The position numbers were made by a program, and so were the translations under genes. Shown in pieces: positions 16,929 through 26,172 of a stretch of 64,000 bases of DNA (its first letter is position 1; every line of letters starts with the position of its first letter). Below the pieces are notes generated by a model. The model worked only from the letters and a program-made list of their open reading frames with translations. It was not told the origin of the DNA and did not search any database. Source of the DNA: Clostridia bacterium (lineage in GTDB: Bacteria; Bacillota; Clostridia; Christensenellales; Aristaeellaceae); contig JAFWQU010000013.1 in assembly GCA_017508975.1 (NCBI GenBank), positions 1 through 64,000 of the forward strand, read 5' to 3'.

Positions 16929-17333
16929 TTACCAGATGTAGGCGAGCACTTCGCCGCCGATCTCCTGCTTGCGGGCTTCCTTGTCGGTCATCAAGCCCTT
17001 GGACGTGGAGACGATGGCGATGCCCAGCCCACCCAGGACCTTGGGCAGCTCCTCACAGCGGGCGTACACACGCAGGCCCGGCTTCGAGATCCGCTTCAGG
17101 CCCGCGATCACGGGGGTGGAGCGATTGGCGCCGGCATACTTCAGGGTGATCTTGATGGAACCCTGCACGCCGTCGTCCTGGAAGTCAACAGCCTTGACAT
17201 AGCCCTCGCTGAGCAAAATCTTGGCGATGGCCTTTTTGGTATTGCTGGCGGGCAGAACCACGGCGTCGTGCCGTGCGACCTGCGCGTTGCGAATGCGGGT
17301 GAGCATATCGGCGATGGGATCATTCACTACCAT
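16929..17333 (-). CDS. rpsH: 30S ribosomal protein S8
   Basis: 134 aa. [20 protein letters not shown] at the N-terminus and the C-terminal [20 protein letters not shown] and GGEVLAYIW are typical. ATG 17333 follows GGAGG with 6-7 bases; the longer frame upstream overlaps rpsZ and is not used. In E. coli S8 is the spc operon repressor; a target site here was not identified. Confidence 0.96.
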   Translation of the reverse strand: MVVNDPIADMLTRIRNAQVARHDAVVLPASNTKKAIAKILLSEGYVKAVDFQDDGVQGSIKITLKYAGANRSTPVIAGLKRISKPGLRVYARCEELPKVLGGLGIAIVSTSKGLMTDKEARKQEIGGEVLAYIW

Positions 17334-17362
17334 GATGGTACCTCCTTCCGTTTTCTCCCCGC

Positions 17363-17548
17363 TTACCAGCTGGCCTTGCGGACACCGGGGATCTGACCCT
17401 TGTAGGCCAACTCTCTGAAGCAGACACGGCACACGCCATAACGGCGGAGCACGGAGTGGGGACGGCCGCACAGACGGCAGCGCGTATAGGCCCGGGTGGA
17501 GAACTTCGCGGGCCTTGCCTGCTTGACTTTCATACTTGTTTTAGCCAC
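17363..17548 (-). CDS. rpsZ: 30S ribosomal protein S14, zinc type
   Basis: 61-aa short form with two C-x-x-C pairs (CRLCG and CRVCF), so the zinc-binding paralogue usual in Gram-positives. Sequence [20 protein letters not shown] and on. Between rplE and rpsH. Confidence 0.97.
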   Translation of the reverse strand: MAKTSMKVKQARPAKFSTRAYTRCRLCGRPHSVLRRYGVCRVCFRELAYKGQIPGVRKASW

Positions 17549-17566
17549 GTGCGTTTCCTCCTTCTA

Positions 17567-18112
17567 TCAGGCCTTCGCGAAGGGCATGCCCAGCGCGGCC
17601 AGCAGTTCCTTGCACTCCTCGTCGGTCTTGGCGGTGGTGACGAAGATCATCTCCATGCCGCGGATCTTCTCGACCTTATCATAGTCGATTTCGGGGAAGA
17701 GCAGCTGCTCCTGGATGCCCAGGGCATAGTTGCCGCGGCCGTCAAAGGCCTTGGTGGAAACGCCGTGGAAGTCGCGGACGCGGGGCAGCGCGATGCTGAC
17801 CAGCTTGTCCATGAACTCCTCCATGCGGGCGCCCCGCAGGGTCACCTTCGCGCCGACGTTCTGGCCCTCGCGAACTTTGAAGTTCGCGATGGACTTCTTG
17901 GCCTTGGTCACCATGGGCTTCTGGCCGGCGATGGTCGCCAGCTCGCTCAGGGCGACTTCCAGCGCCTTGGCGTTGTCCTTGCAATCGCCCAGGCCCATGT
18001 TGATCACGATCTTCTCCAGGCGCGGAACCTGCATGGGGTTGGTGTAGCCGAACTTCTGCGTCAGGGCAGGAACAGCCTCGGCCTGGTACTTTTCCTTAAT
18101 ACGGGTAGCCAT
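17567..18112 (-). CDS. rplE: 50S ribosomal protein L5
   Basis: 181-aa 5S rRNA-binding protein of the central protuberance. Motifs [40 protein letters not shown], and [20 protein letters not shown]. Normal length and place. Confidence 0.97.
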   Translation of the reverse strand: MATRIKEKYQAEAVPALTQKFGYTNPMQVPRLEKIVINMGLGDCKDNAKALEVALSELATIAGQKPMVTKAKKSIANFKVREGQNVGAKVTLRGARMEEFMDKLVSIALPRVRDFHGVSTKAFDGRGNYALGIQEQLLFPEIDYDKVEKIRGMEMIFVTTAKTDEECKELLAALGMPFAKA

Positions 18113-18126
18113 AGGACAATTCCTCC

Positions 18127-18465
18127 TTATCCGTCAATCTCCGCGCCGCACTTCTTGCAGACACGGGTCATGGCGCGGACCGTCTTGCCGGCGTCATTGA
18201 CCTGGGTGCCCACCTTGTGGCTGACACGGGTCGCCTTGCCGCACTTGGGGCAGACCAGCATCACGTTGCTGGCGTCGATCGGCATGGGCTTGGAGATGAT
18301 GCCGCCGGGCTGCGTGGCCGTCCGGGGCTTCTGGTGTTTGGTGGCCATCGCGACACCCTCAACGGTAACGCGGCCGGTCTTGGGGAAAGCGGCGATGATC
18401 TTGCCCTTCTTGCCCTTGTCCTTACCGCTGATCACAATGACCGTATCGTTGGATTTCACGTGCAT
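18127..18465 (-). CDS. rplX: 50S ribosomal protein L24
   Basis: 112-aa assembly-initiator protein. KOW motif [20 protein letters not shown] at the N-terminus. It carries a C-terminal zinc-ribbon pattern (CPKCG then CKKCG) that is present in many but not all bacterial L24 proteins. Confidence 0.96.
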   Translation of the reverse strand: MHVKSNDTVIVISGKDKGKKGKIIAAFPKTGRVTVEGVAMATKHQKPRTATQPGGIISKPMPIDASNVMLVCPKCGKATRVSHKVGTQVNDAGKTVRAMTRVCKKCGAEIDG

Positions 18466-18478
18466 CGCTTTTCCCTCC

Positions 18479-18847
18479 TCACAGCACTTCGGGAGCCAGG
18501 GAGACGATCTTCATGAAGTTCTTCTCACGCAGCTCGCGCGCCACCGGTCCAAAGATGCGGGTTCCCTTGGGGAGCATCTGATCGTTGATGATCACGGCGG
18601 CGTTGTCGTCAAACTTGATGTAGCTGCCATCCCGGCGGCGGCGGTTCTTCCGCACGCGGACGATCACGGCCTTGACCACGTCGCCCTTCTTCACCTGTCC
18701 ACCGGGGTTCGCGCTCTTTACGCTGGCCACGATGACGTCGCCAACGGTGCCATCCCGGCGGAACGAGCCGCCGAGCACGCGGATGCACATGATTTCCTTT
18801 GCGCCGGAATTGTCAGCGACAGTGAGTCGCGTTTGCGGCTGAATCAT
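18479..18847 (-). CDS. rplN: 50S ribosomal protein L14
   Basis: 122-aa protein at the subunit interface. [40 protein letters not shown] and the C-terminal [10 protein letters not shown] are diagnostic. Normal length. Confidence 0.97.
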   Translation of the reverse strand: MIQPQTRLTVADNSGAKEIMCIRVLGGSFRRDGTVGDVIVASVKSANPGGQVKKGDVVKAVIVRVRKNRRRRDGSYIKFDDNAAVIINDQMLPKGTRIFGPVARELREKNFMKIVSLAPEVL

Positions 18848-18874
18848 GGTCTATTCCCTCCTAATAAAGCGGAC

Positions 18875-19132
18875 TCACTTGGCCTTCTCGATGATCTCAA
18901 CCAGGCGCCAGCGCTTGTCACGGCTGATCGGGCGGGTCTCCATCACGCGGATGGTATCGCCGATCCCGCACTCGTTGTTCTCGTCGTGCACTTTCAGCTT
19001 GCTGGTCCGATTCATGATCTTGCCGTACAGCGGATGCCGAATGCGGGTCTTGATCTGGATCACGCAGGTCTTGTCCATCTTATCGCTCACAACAATCCCA
19101 ATGCGGGTTTTGCGAAGTCCTCTCTCCGACAT
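18875..19132 (-). CDS. rpsQ: 30S ribosomal protein S17
   Basis: 85-aa OB-fold protein binding 16S rRNA helices 7 and 11. [20 protein letters not shown] and [24 protein letters not shown] C-terminus. Located between rpmC and rplN, as usual. Confidence 0.96.
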   Translation of the reverse strand: MSERGLRKTRIGIVVSDKMDKTCVIQIKTRIRHPLYGKIMNRTSKLKVHDENNECGIGDTIRVMETRPISRDKRWRLVEIIEKAK

Positions 19133-19156
19133 TGAAGCAGCTCCTCCTTTCAGTCT

Positions 19157-19348
19157 TTACGCCTGTTCCTTCAGGCGAAGCACGGTCTTGGCCCGGGCGA
19201 TATCACGCTTGACAACCGTGATCTGCTTCGGGTTCTGGAGCTGACCGGTCGCCAGCTGGAAACGGAGGTTGAAGAGCTCCTTCTTCAGTTCAGCAACCTT
19301 CTCAGTCAGCTGCTGAGGGGACATATCCTTGAACTCGCTCGCCTTCAT
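19157..19348 (-). CDS. rpmC: 50S ribosomal protein L29
   Basis: 63-aa two-helix protein near the peptide exit tunnel, where trigger factor and SRP dock. [20 protein letters not shown] and [16 protein letters not shown] are typical. Its ATG overlaps the rplP stop by four bases (ATGA), so translation is coupled. Confidence 0.96.
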   Translation of the reverse strand: MKASEFKDMSPQQLTEKVAELKKELFNLRFQLATGQLQNPKQITVVKRDIARAKTVLRLKEQA

Positions 19349-19797
19349 GATTGCTCACCACCCGCTTCGTTTGTCGCCTCAGCCGCATCCATCGGCTTCA
19401 TAATGATCTTGGTCTTGAGGGGCAGCTTGTGGGCAGCCAGACGCAGCGCCTCACGGGCCGTCTCCTCAGGCACGCCCGCGATCTCGAACAGCACGCGGCC
19501 GGGCTTGACCACCGCCACCCAGTACTCGGGATTGCCCTTGCCGGAACCCATGCGGGTCTCAGCGGGCTTCTCGGTCACCGGCTTGTCGGGGAAAATCTTG
19601 ATCCAGACCTGACCGCCACGCTTGGTGTAGCGGGTCAGGGCAATACGGGCAGCCTCAATCTGCTGGCTCGTCACCCAGCAGGGCTCGGTCGCCTGCAGGC
19701 CGAATTCGCCGTAAGCCAGCGTGTTGCCGCGGTGAGCGGCGCCCTTCATGCGGCCGCGAAACACCTTGCGGTGTTTGACTCTCTTGGGCATCAGCAT
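19345..19797 (-). CDS. rplP: 50S ribosomal protein L16
   Basis: 150-aa protein near the A-site. [19 protein letters not shown] at the start, the RAYT-like region [20 protein letters not shown] and [17 protein letters not shown] are conserved. Slightly long C-terminus ([11 protein letters not shown]). Confidence 0.97.
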   Translation of the reverse strand: MLMPKRVKHRKVFRGRMKGAAHRGNTLAYGEFGLQATEPCWVTSQQIEAARIALTRYTKRGGQVWIKIFPDKPVTEKPAETRMGSGKGNPEYWVAVVKPGRVLFEIAGVPEETAREALRLAAHKLPLKTKIIMKPMDAAEATNEAGGEQS

Positions 19798-19800
19798 GGT

Positions 19801-20469
19801 TTACCTGACCTCCTTCGCAGCAGGGGCGTTCTTCGCCTTGGGCAGGATCTGTCCCTTGTAGATCCAGACCTTGACGCCGAGCCGCCCGTAGGTGGTCTTC
19901 GCTTCGGCGAAGCCGTAGTCGATGTTGGCGCGCAGGGTCTGCAGCGGGATGGAACCCTCATGGTAGGACTCGCTGCGGGCGATGTCCGCGCCGCCCAGAC
20001 GGCCGGAGACCACCGTCTTGATTCCCTTGACGGTGTTGACCTTCATGGAGCCCTGGATGGCCTTCTTCATCGCGCGGCGGAAGCTGATGCGCTTCTCAAG
20101 CTGCTGGGCGATGTTCTCTGCGACCAGCTGCGCGTCGGCGTCGGGGCTCTTGATCTCACGGGCTTCCACATGGCAGGGCTTCTTGAGGAACAGGGAGATG
20201 TCCTCTTTCAGCTGGTCGATGGTGGCGCCCTTCTGGCCGATGATCATGCCCGGCTTGGAGGTCCAGATCACCACGTTGACCATGTTGGCGGTGCGGTCGA
20301 TCTCGATCTTGCTGATGCCGGCGGCATAATACTTGTTCTTCAGCATCTCGCGGAGCTTGAAGTCCTCCACAAGATAGTTGGCAAATTCCTTCTTATTGGC
20401 ATACCAGCGCGTATCCCATCCGTAGATGACTCCGACGCGGGCGCCGTGGGGATTTACTTTCTGACCCAT
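19801..20469 (-). CDS. rpsC: 30S ribosomal protein S3
   Basis: 222-aa protein at the mRNA entry channel. KH domain [20 protein letters not shown] and the C-terminal domain with [40 protein letters not shown] at the N-terminus. Normal place between rplV and rplP. Confidence 0.97.
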   Translation of the reverse strand: MGQKVNPHGARVGVIYGWDTRWYANKKEFANYLVEDFKLREMLKNKYYAAGISKIEIDRTANMVNVVIWTSKPGMIIGQKGATIDQLKEDISLFLKKPCHVEAREIKSPDADAQLVAENIAQQLEKRISFRRAMKKAIQGSMKVNTVKGIKTVVSGRLGGADIARSESYHEGSIPLQTLRANIDYGFAEAKTTYGRLGVKVWIYKGQILPKAKNAPAAKEVR

Positions 20470-20487
20470 ACGGAAACCTCCTTCGCC

Positions 20488-20874
20488 TTACTTCTTCTCG
20501 TCCAGCACCACGCTGATGTGGCTGGTGCGCTTGAGGATGGGGGAAGCGCTGCCGCGGGAGCGGGCGATGTAGCGCTTCAAGGTGGGGCCAGGATTGGCGT
20601 ACACCTCAGCGACATAGAGGTCTTTGCGGTTCATCTCCAGATTGTTCTCCGCGTTGGCGATGGCGCTGTTGAGCACCTTGAGCACCAGCGGGGAGGCCGC
20701 CTTGGGGGTAAATTGAAGGATTGCCTGGGCATCTTCCACATCCTTGCCGCGGATCAGATCAATGACGATCTTGACCTTGCGAGGGGAGATGCGGACGTAC
20801 TTGGCATGCGCCTGCGGACGGCGATCGGCGTTCTCGCGCCGGGCTGCCGACTTCTCCTTGGAACGGGTTGCCAT
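20488..20874 (-). CDS. rplV: 50S ribosomal protein L22
   Basis: 128-aa protein whose beta-hairpin lines the exit tunnel near the macrolide site. [20 protein letters not shown], the hairpin residues [20 protein letters not shown] and the end [10 protein letters not shown] are as expected. The hairpin tip shows no obvious deletion of the kind linked to macrolide resistance. Confidence 0.97.
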   Translation of the reverse strand: MATRSKEKSAARRENADRRPQAHAKYVRISPRKVKIVIDLIRGKDVEDAQAILQFTPKAASPLVLKVLNSAIANAENNLEMNRKDLYVAEVYANPGPTLKRYIARSRGSASPILKRTSHISVVLDEKK

Positions 20875-20894
20875 TTCGTGTCACTCCTCTCGAC

Positions 20895-21167
20895 TTACTT
20901 GCTGCCCTTGTCGCCGCTGTGGCCGCGGAAGGTGCGGGTCGGGGCAAACTCGCCAAGCTTGTGGCCGATCATTGCCTCGGTGATGTAGACCGGCACATGC
21001 TTGCGTCCGTCATGCACCGCGATCGTGTGTCCCACAAAGGCCGGATAAATCGTGGAAGACCGGGACCAGGTCTTGAGCACGGCCTTCTTGCCGCTGGCAT
21101 TCATCTCCTGGACGCGCTTGTACAGCACTTCCTGGACAAAGGGGCGTTTCTTGCTGGAACGGCTCAT
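20895..21167 (-). CDS. rpsS: 30S ribosomal protein S19
   Basis: 90-aa protein of the 30S head. [40 protein letters not shown] and [20 protein letters not shown] are diagnostic. Confidence 0.97.
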   Translation of the reverse strand: MSRSSKKRPFVQEVLYKRVQEMNASGKKAVLKTWSRSSTIYPAFVGHTIAVHDGRKHVPVYITEAMIGHKLGEFAPTRTFRGHSGDKGSK

Positions 21168-21197
21168 TCGTCAGTTGCCTCCTTCCGATGCACCGGC

Positions 21198-22031
21198 TTA
21201 CTTCTTGCCGGCGCGCTTGATGATCATCTTGTTGGAATACTTCTTGTGCTTCCGGGTCTTGTAGCCCAGAGCGGGCTTTCCCCAGGGAGTCACAGGAGCA
21301 GGCATACCGACGGGGCTCTTGCCCTCGCCGCCGCCGTGGGGGTGATCGCAGGGGTTCATCACGACGCCGCGCACGGTGGGACGGATGCCCATGTGGCGGA
21401 CGCGGCCGGCCTTGCCCAGACGCACGTTCTCGTGGTCGGTGTTGCCGACGGTGCCGATGGTGGCCTTCGCGTTCAGGGGCAGTCTGCGCATCTCGCCGGA
21501 GGGCAGACGCACGGTGGCGTAGCCGTTCTCCTTGGCCATCAGCTGCGCGGACAGACCGGCGGAGCGGACCAGCTGGCCGCCGCGGCCGGGCTTGATCTCC
21601 AGGTTGTGGATCAGCGTGCCCACCGGGATGCTGTTCAGTGGCAGCGCGTTGCCGGGCTGGATGTCGGCGTTGTCGGCGGAGACGACGGTGTCGCCCGTCT
21701 TCAGGCCCAGAGGCGCCAGGATGTAGCGCTTCTCGCCGTCCACATAGTGCAGCAGCGCGATGAACGCGGAGCGGTTCGGGTCGTACTCAATGCCCGCAAC
21801 CTTGGCCGGCACGTTGAGCTTGTCCCGCTTGAAGTCGATGACGCGGTACTTCCGCTTGTTGCCGCCGCCCTGATGACGGACGGTGATCTTGCCCTGCTTG
21901 TTGCGGCCGGCGTTCTTCTTCAGATATTCCGTCAGGCTCTTCTCGGGCTGCTTGCGGGTGACTTCCTCAAAGGTCAGCACCGACATAAAGCGCCGGGCGG
22001 GCGAAGTCGGCTTGTAATTTCTGATCGCCAT
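21198..22031 (-). CDS. rplB: 50S ribosomal protein L2
   Basis: 277-aa core protein near the peptidyl-transferase centre. N-terminal [20 protein letters not shown], central [19 protein letters not shown] and the C-terminal [20 protein letters not shown] loop with the conserved His residue. Normal length. Confidence 0.97.
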   Translation of the reverse strand: MAIRNYKPTSPARRFMSVLTFEEVTRKQPEKSLTEYLKKNAGRNKQGKITVRHQGGGNKRKYRVIDFKRDKLNVPAKVAGIEYDPNRSAFIALLHYVDGEKRYILAPLGLKTGDTVVSADNADIQPGNALPLNSIPVGTLIHNLEIKPGRGGQLVRSAGLSAQLMAKENGYATVRLPSGEMRRLPLNAKATIGTVGNTDHENVRLGKAGRVRHMGIRPTVRGVVMNPCDHPHGGGEGKSPVGMPAPVTPWGKPALGYKTRKHKKYSNKMIIKRAGKK

Positions 22032-22049
22032 GTTGCTGTCCTCCCTGCT

Positions 22050-22355
22050 TTACTGAGCCATGCCCTCGAAGAACTTGATCGGCTTGGAGTCCTTCTTCAG
22101 GGTCACGTAGGCTTTCTTGACTTCCGGGGTGCGGCCGGCGTGCAGTCCCTGGCGCTTGATCTTGCCCAGGGTGCGGACCGTGTTGACCCGGTCGACCTTG
22201 ACGCCGTCCTTGGCGAAGACCGCCTCGACGGCCTGCTTGATCTCCGTCTTGGTGGCCGTCACCGGCACCTCGAAGATGTAGCGCTTGTCGGCAATGCCCT
22301 CATACGCCTTCTCCGTGAGGACGGGGCGCACGATGATGTCATGCGGATCTTTCAT
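22050..22355 (-). CDS. rplW: 50S ribosomal protein L23
   Basis: 101-aa exit-tunnel protein, docking site of trigger factor and SRP. IIVRPVLTEKAYEGIADKRY and KTEIKQAVEAVFAKDGVKV are typical. Start overlaps the rplD stop by one base. Confidence 0.96.
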   Translation of the reverse strand: MKDPHDIIVRPVLTEKAYEGIADKRYIFEVPVTATKTEIKQAVEAVFAKDGVKVDRVNTVRTLGKIKRQGLHAGRTPEVKKAYVTLKKDSKPIKFFEGMAQ

Positions 22356-22978
22356 TATGCGTAAACCTCCTCCACCGACTGAAGCGCCGCCTTGGTGAGA
22401 ACCACCTTGCCCGCGTTCAGAATATCGTACACATTCAGCGTGTTGACGTAGGTCGTGGCGGCCTCGGCCAGGTTGCCGGTCGCGCGGACGACGTTCTCGT
22501 CCCGCTCGGGCAGCACGACCAGCGCCTTGCGCTCCGCCTTCAGGGCCTTGAGCACGCCGGCCATCAGCTTGGTCTTGCCCTCAGCAAGCTTCAGCTCGTC
22601 GACCACGATGATGTCGCCGTCCTGCAGACGGGTGGTCAGCGCGGACTTGAACGCCAGGCGGCGGACCTTCTTCGGAACCGCGATCACATAATCCCGGGGC
22701 TTGGGCGCGAAGACCACGCCGCCGTGCTTGAACTGGGGCGCGCGGTTGCCATGGTGACGCGCGTTGCCGGTGCCCTTCTGGCGGTAGATCTTGCGGCCGC
22801 CTCCGCGGACCTCGCCGCGGGTCTTGGCACTCTGGGTTCCCTGCCGCTGCGCGGCCAGGTAGGAGCGCACCACCAGGTGCATGGCGGGCACGTTGGGCTC
22901 CACCGCGAAGATCGCGTCGCTCAGTTCAACCTGGCCCACGACCTTGCCTTCCATATTATACAGATCAGTTTTCGGCAT
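22355..22978 (-). CDS. rplD: 50S ribosomal protein L4
   Basis: 207-aa protein with an exit-tunnel loop. AQRQGTQSAKTRGEVRGGGR and KIYRQKGTGNARHHGNRAP form that loop. In E. coli it also represses the S10 operon; in this organism that is untested, but the operon has a leader of about 160 bases. Confidence 0.96.
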   Translation of the reverse strand: MPKTDLYNMEGKVVGQVELSDAIFAVEPNVPAMHLVVRSYLAAQRQGTQSAKTRGEVRGGGRKIYRQKGTGNARHHGNRAPQFKHGGVVFAPKPRDYVIAVPKKVRRLAFKSALTTRLQDGDIIVVDELKLAEGKTKLMAGVLKALKAERKALVVLPERDENVVRATGNLAEAATTYVNTLNVYDILNAGKVVLTKAALQSVEEVYA

Positions 22979-22995
22979 TTTGATGTCCTCCTTGC

Positions 22996-23637
22996 TCAGG
23001 CCTTGACGCTGTCGCGGACCAGGAGCACCGTGCCGTTGGGGCCGGGCACCGCGCCCTTGACCAGCAGCAGGTTCCGCTCCGCGTCCACGCTCACCACTTC
23101 CAGGTTGAGCACGGTGACGCGCTCGGCGCCGGTGCGGCCGGCCATGTGCTTGTTCTTGAACACCCGGGAGGGGTCGGAGTTGGCGCTCATGGAGCCCACG
23201 CCGCGGTGATACTTGGAGCCGTGCTCCATGGGACCGGTGTGCTGATTCCAGCGCGCCACGGGGCCCTGGGTGCCCTTGCCCTTGGAGGTGCCGGTGATGT
23301 CGATCCGGTCTCCCTCGGCGAACACGTCCACTTTGATCTCGCTGCCCACGGCGTAGCCGCTGCAGTCATCGAGCCGCAGCTCGCGCAGCGTCCGGTGCGG
23401 GGCGACGTTCGCTTTCTTGTAAACGCCTCTGGCAGGCTTGTTGAGGAGCTTCTCGGCCTGCTTGTCGGTCATGCCGCCGAAGGCAACCTTCAGCGCGCTG
23501 TAGCCGTCCTTCTCCACCGTCTTGCACTGCACCACGGTGCAGGGGCCGGCTTCGATCACGGTGACCGGAACGAGGGAACCGTCCTTGACAAAGATCTGCG
23601 TCATGCCGATCTTCTTTCCCACGATCGCTTTCTTCAT
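22996..23637 (-). CDS. rplC: 50S ribosomal protein L3
   Basis: 213-aa protein near the peptidyl-transferase centre. [20 protein letters not shown], then the central loop [20 protein letters not shown] with [19 protein letters not shown]. Normal length and position. Confidence 0.97.
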   Translation of the reverse strand: MKKAIVGKKIGMTQIFVKDGSLVPVTVIEAGPCTVVQCKTVEKDGYSALKVAFGGMTDKQAEKLLNKPARGVYKKANVAPHRTLRELRLDDCSGYAVGSEIKVDVFAEGDRIDITGTSKGKGTQGPVARWNQHTGPMEHGSKYHRGVGSMSANSDPSRVFKNKHMAGRTGAERVTVLNLEVVSVDAERNLLLVKGAVPGPNGTVLLVRDSVKA

Positions 23638-23655
23638 CTTACGTTCCTCCTGCCT

Positions 23656-23961
23656 TTACAGCTTCATCTCGATATCGACACCAGCAGGAAGTTCGAGCTT
23701 CGTCATGGCGTCCACTGTCCTGGGGTTGGGATTGATGATGTCGATCAGCCGCTTGTGGGTGCGGCGCTCGAACTGTTCACGGCTGTCCTTGTACTTGTGC
23801 GGCGCGCGCAGGATGGTCACGATCTCCCGTTCGGTGGGCAGCGGGATCGGGCCCGAGATCTGGGCGCCTGTGCGCTTGGCGGTCTCCACAATGCGAGCCG
23901 CGGTCTGGTCGACGAGGGTGTGCTCATACGCTCTGAGCTTGATGCGGATCTTGTTGGCCAT
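23656..23961 (-). CDS. rpsJ: 30S ribosomal protein S10
   Basis: 101-aa protein, also the NusE transcription factor that joins NusB and Nus[21 protein letters not shown] and [19 protein letters not shown] are diagnostic. ATG 23961 follows AAGGAGG; a longer frame upstream lies in the operon leader and is not used. First gene of the operon. Confidence 0.97.
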   Translation of the reverse strand: MANKIRIKLRAYEHTLVDQTAARIVETAKRTGAQISGPIPLPTEREIVTILRAPHKYKDSREQFERRTHKRLIDIINPNPRTVDAMTKLELPAGVDIEMKL

Positions 23962-24118
23962 TGATGTTCCTCCTTGATCGTTCTCGTGTGTGCCGGGGCG
24001 CTCCACTGCAGGTGCAGAGCGCCTTGCCTTCGAGTCCGTCGCCCGATTTCCGGGCTGGTCCCCCGTAATTACCCGTCTGGCCTGACGGCAACCTACAGGT
24101 TCATCCCTTACAGACAGC
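23962..24118 (-). promoter_or_regulatory. 5' leader of the S10 operon, structured
   Basis: About 155 bases between the likely start of transcription and rpsJ. Hairpins seen on the minus strand include GGCGCTC...GAGCGCC (bases 24023 to 23997) and CCCG-GAAAT-CGGG near 24049-24037. Leaders of this operon often bind a ribosomal protein (L4 in enterobacteria). No match to a named leader can be claimed by eye. Confidence 0.45.
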
Positions 24119-24124
24119 AGGCCT

Positions 24125-24153
24125 ATTATAAGCACCGGTCAAGAGAATTGCAA
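24125..24153 (-). promoter_or_regulatory. S10 operon promoter
   Basis: On the minus strand TTGCAA (24153-24148), 17 bases, TATAAT (24130-24125). A second -35-like TTGACC sits inside the spacer but is too close to the -10. It is the only clear promoter seen for the 12.5-kb ribosomal operon. Confidence 0.85.
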
Positions 24154-24404
24154 GCATTTTTCCGTTTCTTTTTTGGAATTTCCTGATTCTCGCGTTCTGC
24201 AACCCGCATTATTACTGGATTTATCAAAAAACTTTCTATCCCCTCTGTCGGGTGTGTACATTTTTCACACCCATGGGCGCCCTGAGCCTTGTATCCCCTT
24301 GCCTCCCCCCTGTGCGTTCCCGGAAAATCCAGCTTTTTCGCGGGACACCGCCGGAGATCTGTCCACGCATCCGGGCGTTGTCATTTCCCGCGAAGAGAGA
24401 ACCG

Positions 24405-24542
24405 TCACCGGTCCTCGTCCTGCGCCCAGCATTCGTGTACGGCGCTGCCGTCGGGGTAGGGGCGCTCCAGGGGTTCGGGCTGCTCCTCGTCCGGCTCGAC
24501 GGCGTCGGTATACTCCAGGGCTTTCTTCTCGATCTCGCTCAT
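24405..24542 (-). CDS. Small acidic hypothetical protein (45 aa)
   Basis: MSEIEKKALEYTDAVEPDEE, then Pro/Glu-rich residues ending CWAQDEDR. GGAGG lies 7 bases before the ATG, and it starts 17 bases after the stop of the 431-aa gene upstream, so the two are probably cotranscribed. No family recognised. The stretch from here to the ribosomal promoter (about 250 bases) holds only a GGGTGTG...CACACCC hairpin (24250-24272). Confidence 0.6.
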   Translation of the reverse strand: MSEIEKKALEYTDAVEPDEEQPEPLERPYPDGSAVHECWAQDEDR

Positions 24543-24559
24543 GACGGTTCCTCCTTCGG

Positions 24560-25855
24560 TCAGGCCTCGGTTTCCGGCTGCGCTTCCTCGTAGGACAGCT
24601 CCCACACGTCCGCGTAGGTGCCCAGCGGGTCCTCCGAGAGCATGCACATCAGCACAAAGCACTCATAGGGGTTCGCCAGGTACAGCGAGCCCATGCTCGA
24701 GTCGTTCAGCAGCGCGTTCGTGCTGCGGACGAACTCGCCGTAGCGCGCGATGATCTTCTGCTCCGGATTCAGGTCCAGCGCGCTGCAGTAGAAGTTCATC
24801 GTGATCAGGTCAAAGCGCGTCACCAGCGCGCGGCCGGCGAAGATCTCGTGGATGTGCTTGCGGTGGAAGCGCTTCCCCTCGAACTGCCGGTACAGCCGGG
24901 ACTCCTTGATCGGCAGGTAGTTGCCGTCCTTGCGCACCGGAATCGAGGCGCACAGGAGCTTCTCCATGTCCGCGGGACCGATGCTCGCGGCGTCGCGGGA
25001 GCGGCTCTGCTGCTGCATGCGGCCGACGAGCTCGCGCTTCTGCTCGGCGAAGAAGCGGTCGCTGTGCTCCAGCGCGTCCCGCAGGCGCTCCACCTTGACG
25101 TCCAGGTCCTCCGAGGCCATCGCGTTGTAGTAGCGCGCCGTGAGCTCCTGCGCCCGGGCGTAGAGCTCGTTGAAGTGCGCGCGGGCGGTGGCGCCCTGGG
25201 TGCGGACCGCGCCGCCGGCGATCAGGTCCCGCAGGTAGTTTTTAAGTTCCTGTTCGGACTGCATGCCGCGCACGATGCCCTCCAGCAGCACCGTCCGCTC
25301 GGAGGGCGCGGCGCTCACGCCCGGCGTGAGGCGGCTGTTCTCCTGGCAGAGCTGCAGGAAGCGGGCATAGGGCAGCTTGTGCTGATAGCAGAAGCGGCAG
25401 ACGACCTCCAGCGGATCCTTGGGGCTCAGCCGGTGCTCGTGCAGCGCCTTGGTCAGGAACTCGTTGACCTCCTCGGGCGTCATGCGCAAGCCGAAGCCCA
25501 GCAGCAGCACCACCTGCCGGCTGACCGTGTGCTGGGTCAGCCAGTTTTTCGCCATCGTGCGGACCGGCAGCTTGCTCTCCCCGAAGGAGACCGGCGTCCC
25601 CGTGAGGGTGAAGTTCTCCGCGATCACCTGCTGATAGAAGGACAGCGGCACCTCCGCAAAGGGATCCGTGCGCCCGGCCTTCTCGTAGATATAGCGCATC
25701 AGGTAGTCGCCGAACTGGATCGGGCGCAGCTTCTCCTGCAGCGCCTCGTAGATCAGGCTCCGGTCCTCGCTGTGGAACAGCGGATCGTCCACGGTGTCGA
25801 AAAACTGCTCCTCCGCGTGGACGGTGAAGTTCATGCCCCAGTTCCTGTCCGCCAT
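24560..25855 (-). CDS. Conserved hypothetical protein, mostly helical (431 aa)
   Basis: I do not recognise a named family. The N-terminal part reads FFDTVDDPLFHSEDRSLIYE, then LRPIQFGDYLMRYIYEKAG; the middle has QVVLLLGFGLRMTPEEVNEF, suggesting a helical repeat or death-like fold; residues 200-290 are a charged, probably coiled-coil helix; the C-terminus is mixed. There is no signal peptide or TM segment, so it is cytoplasmic. The ATG 25855 has only a GGGGGG stretch in front. Similar proteins in gut Clostridia are, as far as I recall, unannotated. A possible -10 TATAAA for this gene lies inside the adjoining repeat (25882-25887). Confidence 0.7.
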   Translation of the reverse strand: MADRNWGMNFTVHAEEQFFDTVDDPLFHSEDRSLIYEALQEKLRPIQFGDYLMRYIYEKAGRTDPFAEVPLSFYQQVIAENFTLTGTPVSFGESKLPVRTMAKNWLTQHTVSRQVVLLLGFGLRMTPEEVNEFLTKALHEHRLSPKDPLEVVCRFCYQHKLPYARFLQLCQENSRLTPGVSAAPSERTVLLEGIVRGMQSEQELKNYLRDLIAGGAVRTQGATARAHFNELYARAQELTARYYNAMASEDLDVKVERLRDALEHSDRFFAEQKRELVGRMQQQSRSRDAASIGPADMEKLLCASIPVRKDGNYLPIKESRLYRQFEGKRFHRKHIHEIFAGRALVTRFDLITMNFYCSALDLNPEQKIIARYGEFVRSTNALLNDSSMGSLYLANPYECFVLMCMLSEDPLGTYADVWELSYEEAQPETEA

Positions 25856-25881
25856 GCCAGGCCCCCCTGTCCGCGTCCTTT

Positions 25882-25971
25882 TATACTGAATGTCTTCTAT
25901 AACATGAAGAAAGCTGTCAGTGCTTCGCACTGACCAGAGGGCTTTCCGATCGCCCTCTGGACTCCTTCGGA
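25882..25971 (-). repeat. Dispersed repeat, variant with GTCAGTG hairpin
   Basis: Instead of the usual second hairpin it has GTCAGTG-CTTCG-CACTGAC (about 25916-25934), followed by the first stem as CCAGAGGGC/GCCCTCTGG and CTCCTTCGG. The outer part (ATACTGAATG, then ACATGAAGAAAGCTG) is shared with the copy at 61094-61184. Together with the next two entries it fills the 558-base gap between the unknown gene and ricT. Confidence 0.8.
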
Positions 25972-26051
25972 TCCCCATTGTTTATACTGATCTCAAGCAA
26001 AACTGGAATACTGCTCTCAAGTAAAAGCTGCAAATCAAGCAGCAGTATGCA

Positions 26052-26124
26052 TCCGAAGGTCCAGGGCGATCGGAAAGCCGCCAGTCCGGCTGCGGACCTG
26101 GTCGCGCCCGCAGGCGCGAAATCT
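26052..26124 (+). repeat. Dispersed double-hairpin repeat with third hairpin
   Basis: CCGAAGGTCC, first stem interrupted by GCCGCCAGTCCGGCTGCGGA, second stem CGCGCC/GGCGCG. Two left ends of the element (ATACTGATCTCAAG at 25984 and ATACTGCTCTCAAG at 26008) lie in tandem before it, like the triple end at 8934. Confidence 0.8.
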
Positions 26125-26172
26125 CTCCGGTGGAAATCATCACGCTGAATTGAACTCATGACCATACATCTT

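Noticed and set aside
17456..23964. Long plus-strand frames (up to 559 codons) opposite the ribosomal operon
   Set aside because: Antisense shadows of ribosomal genes; composition rich in His, Asp and Val, no start signals.
24166..24404. Riboswitch or T-box between the S10 promoter and the small gene
   Set aside because: Only one short hairpin; no conserved T-box or aptamer motif could be recognised.
25856..25978. Longer start of the 431-aa gene within the repeat (25978)
   Set aside because: The extra residues are translated repeat (EGDRKALWSV type), seen wherever the repeat is open.
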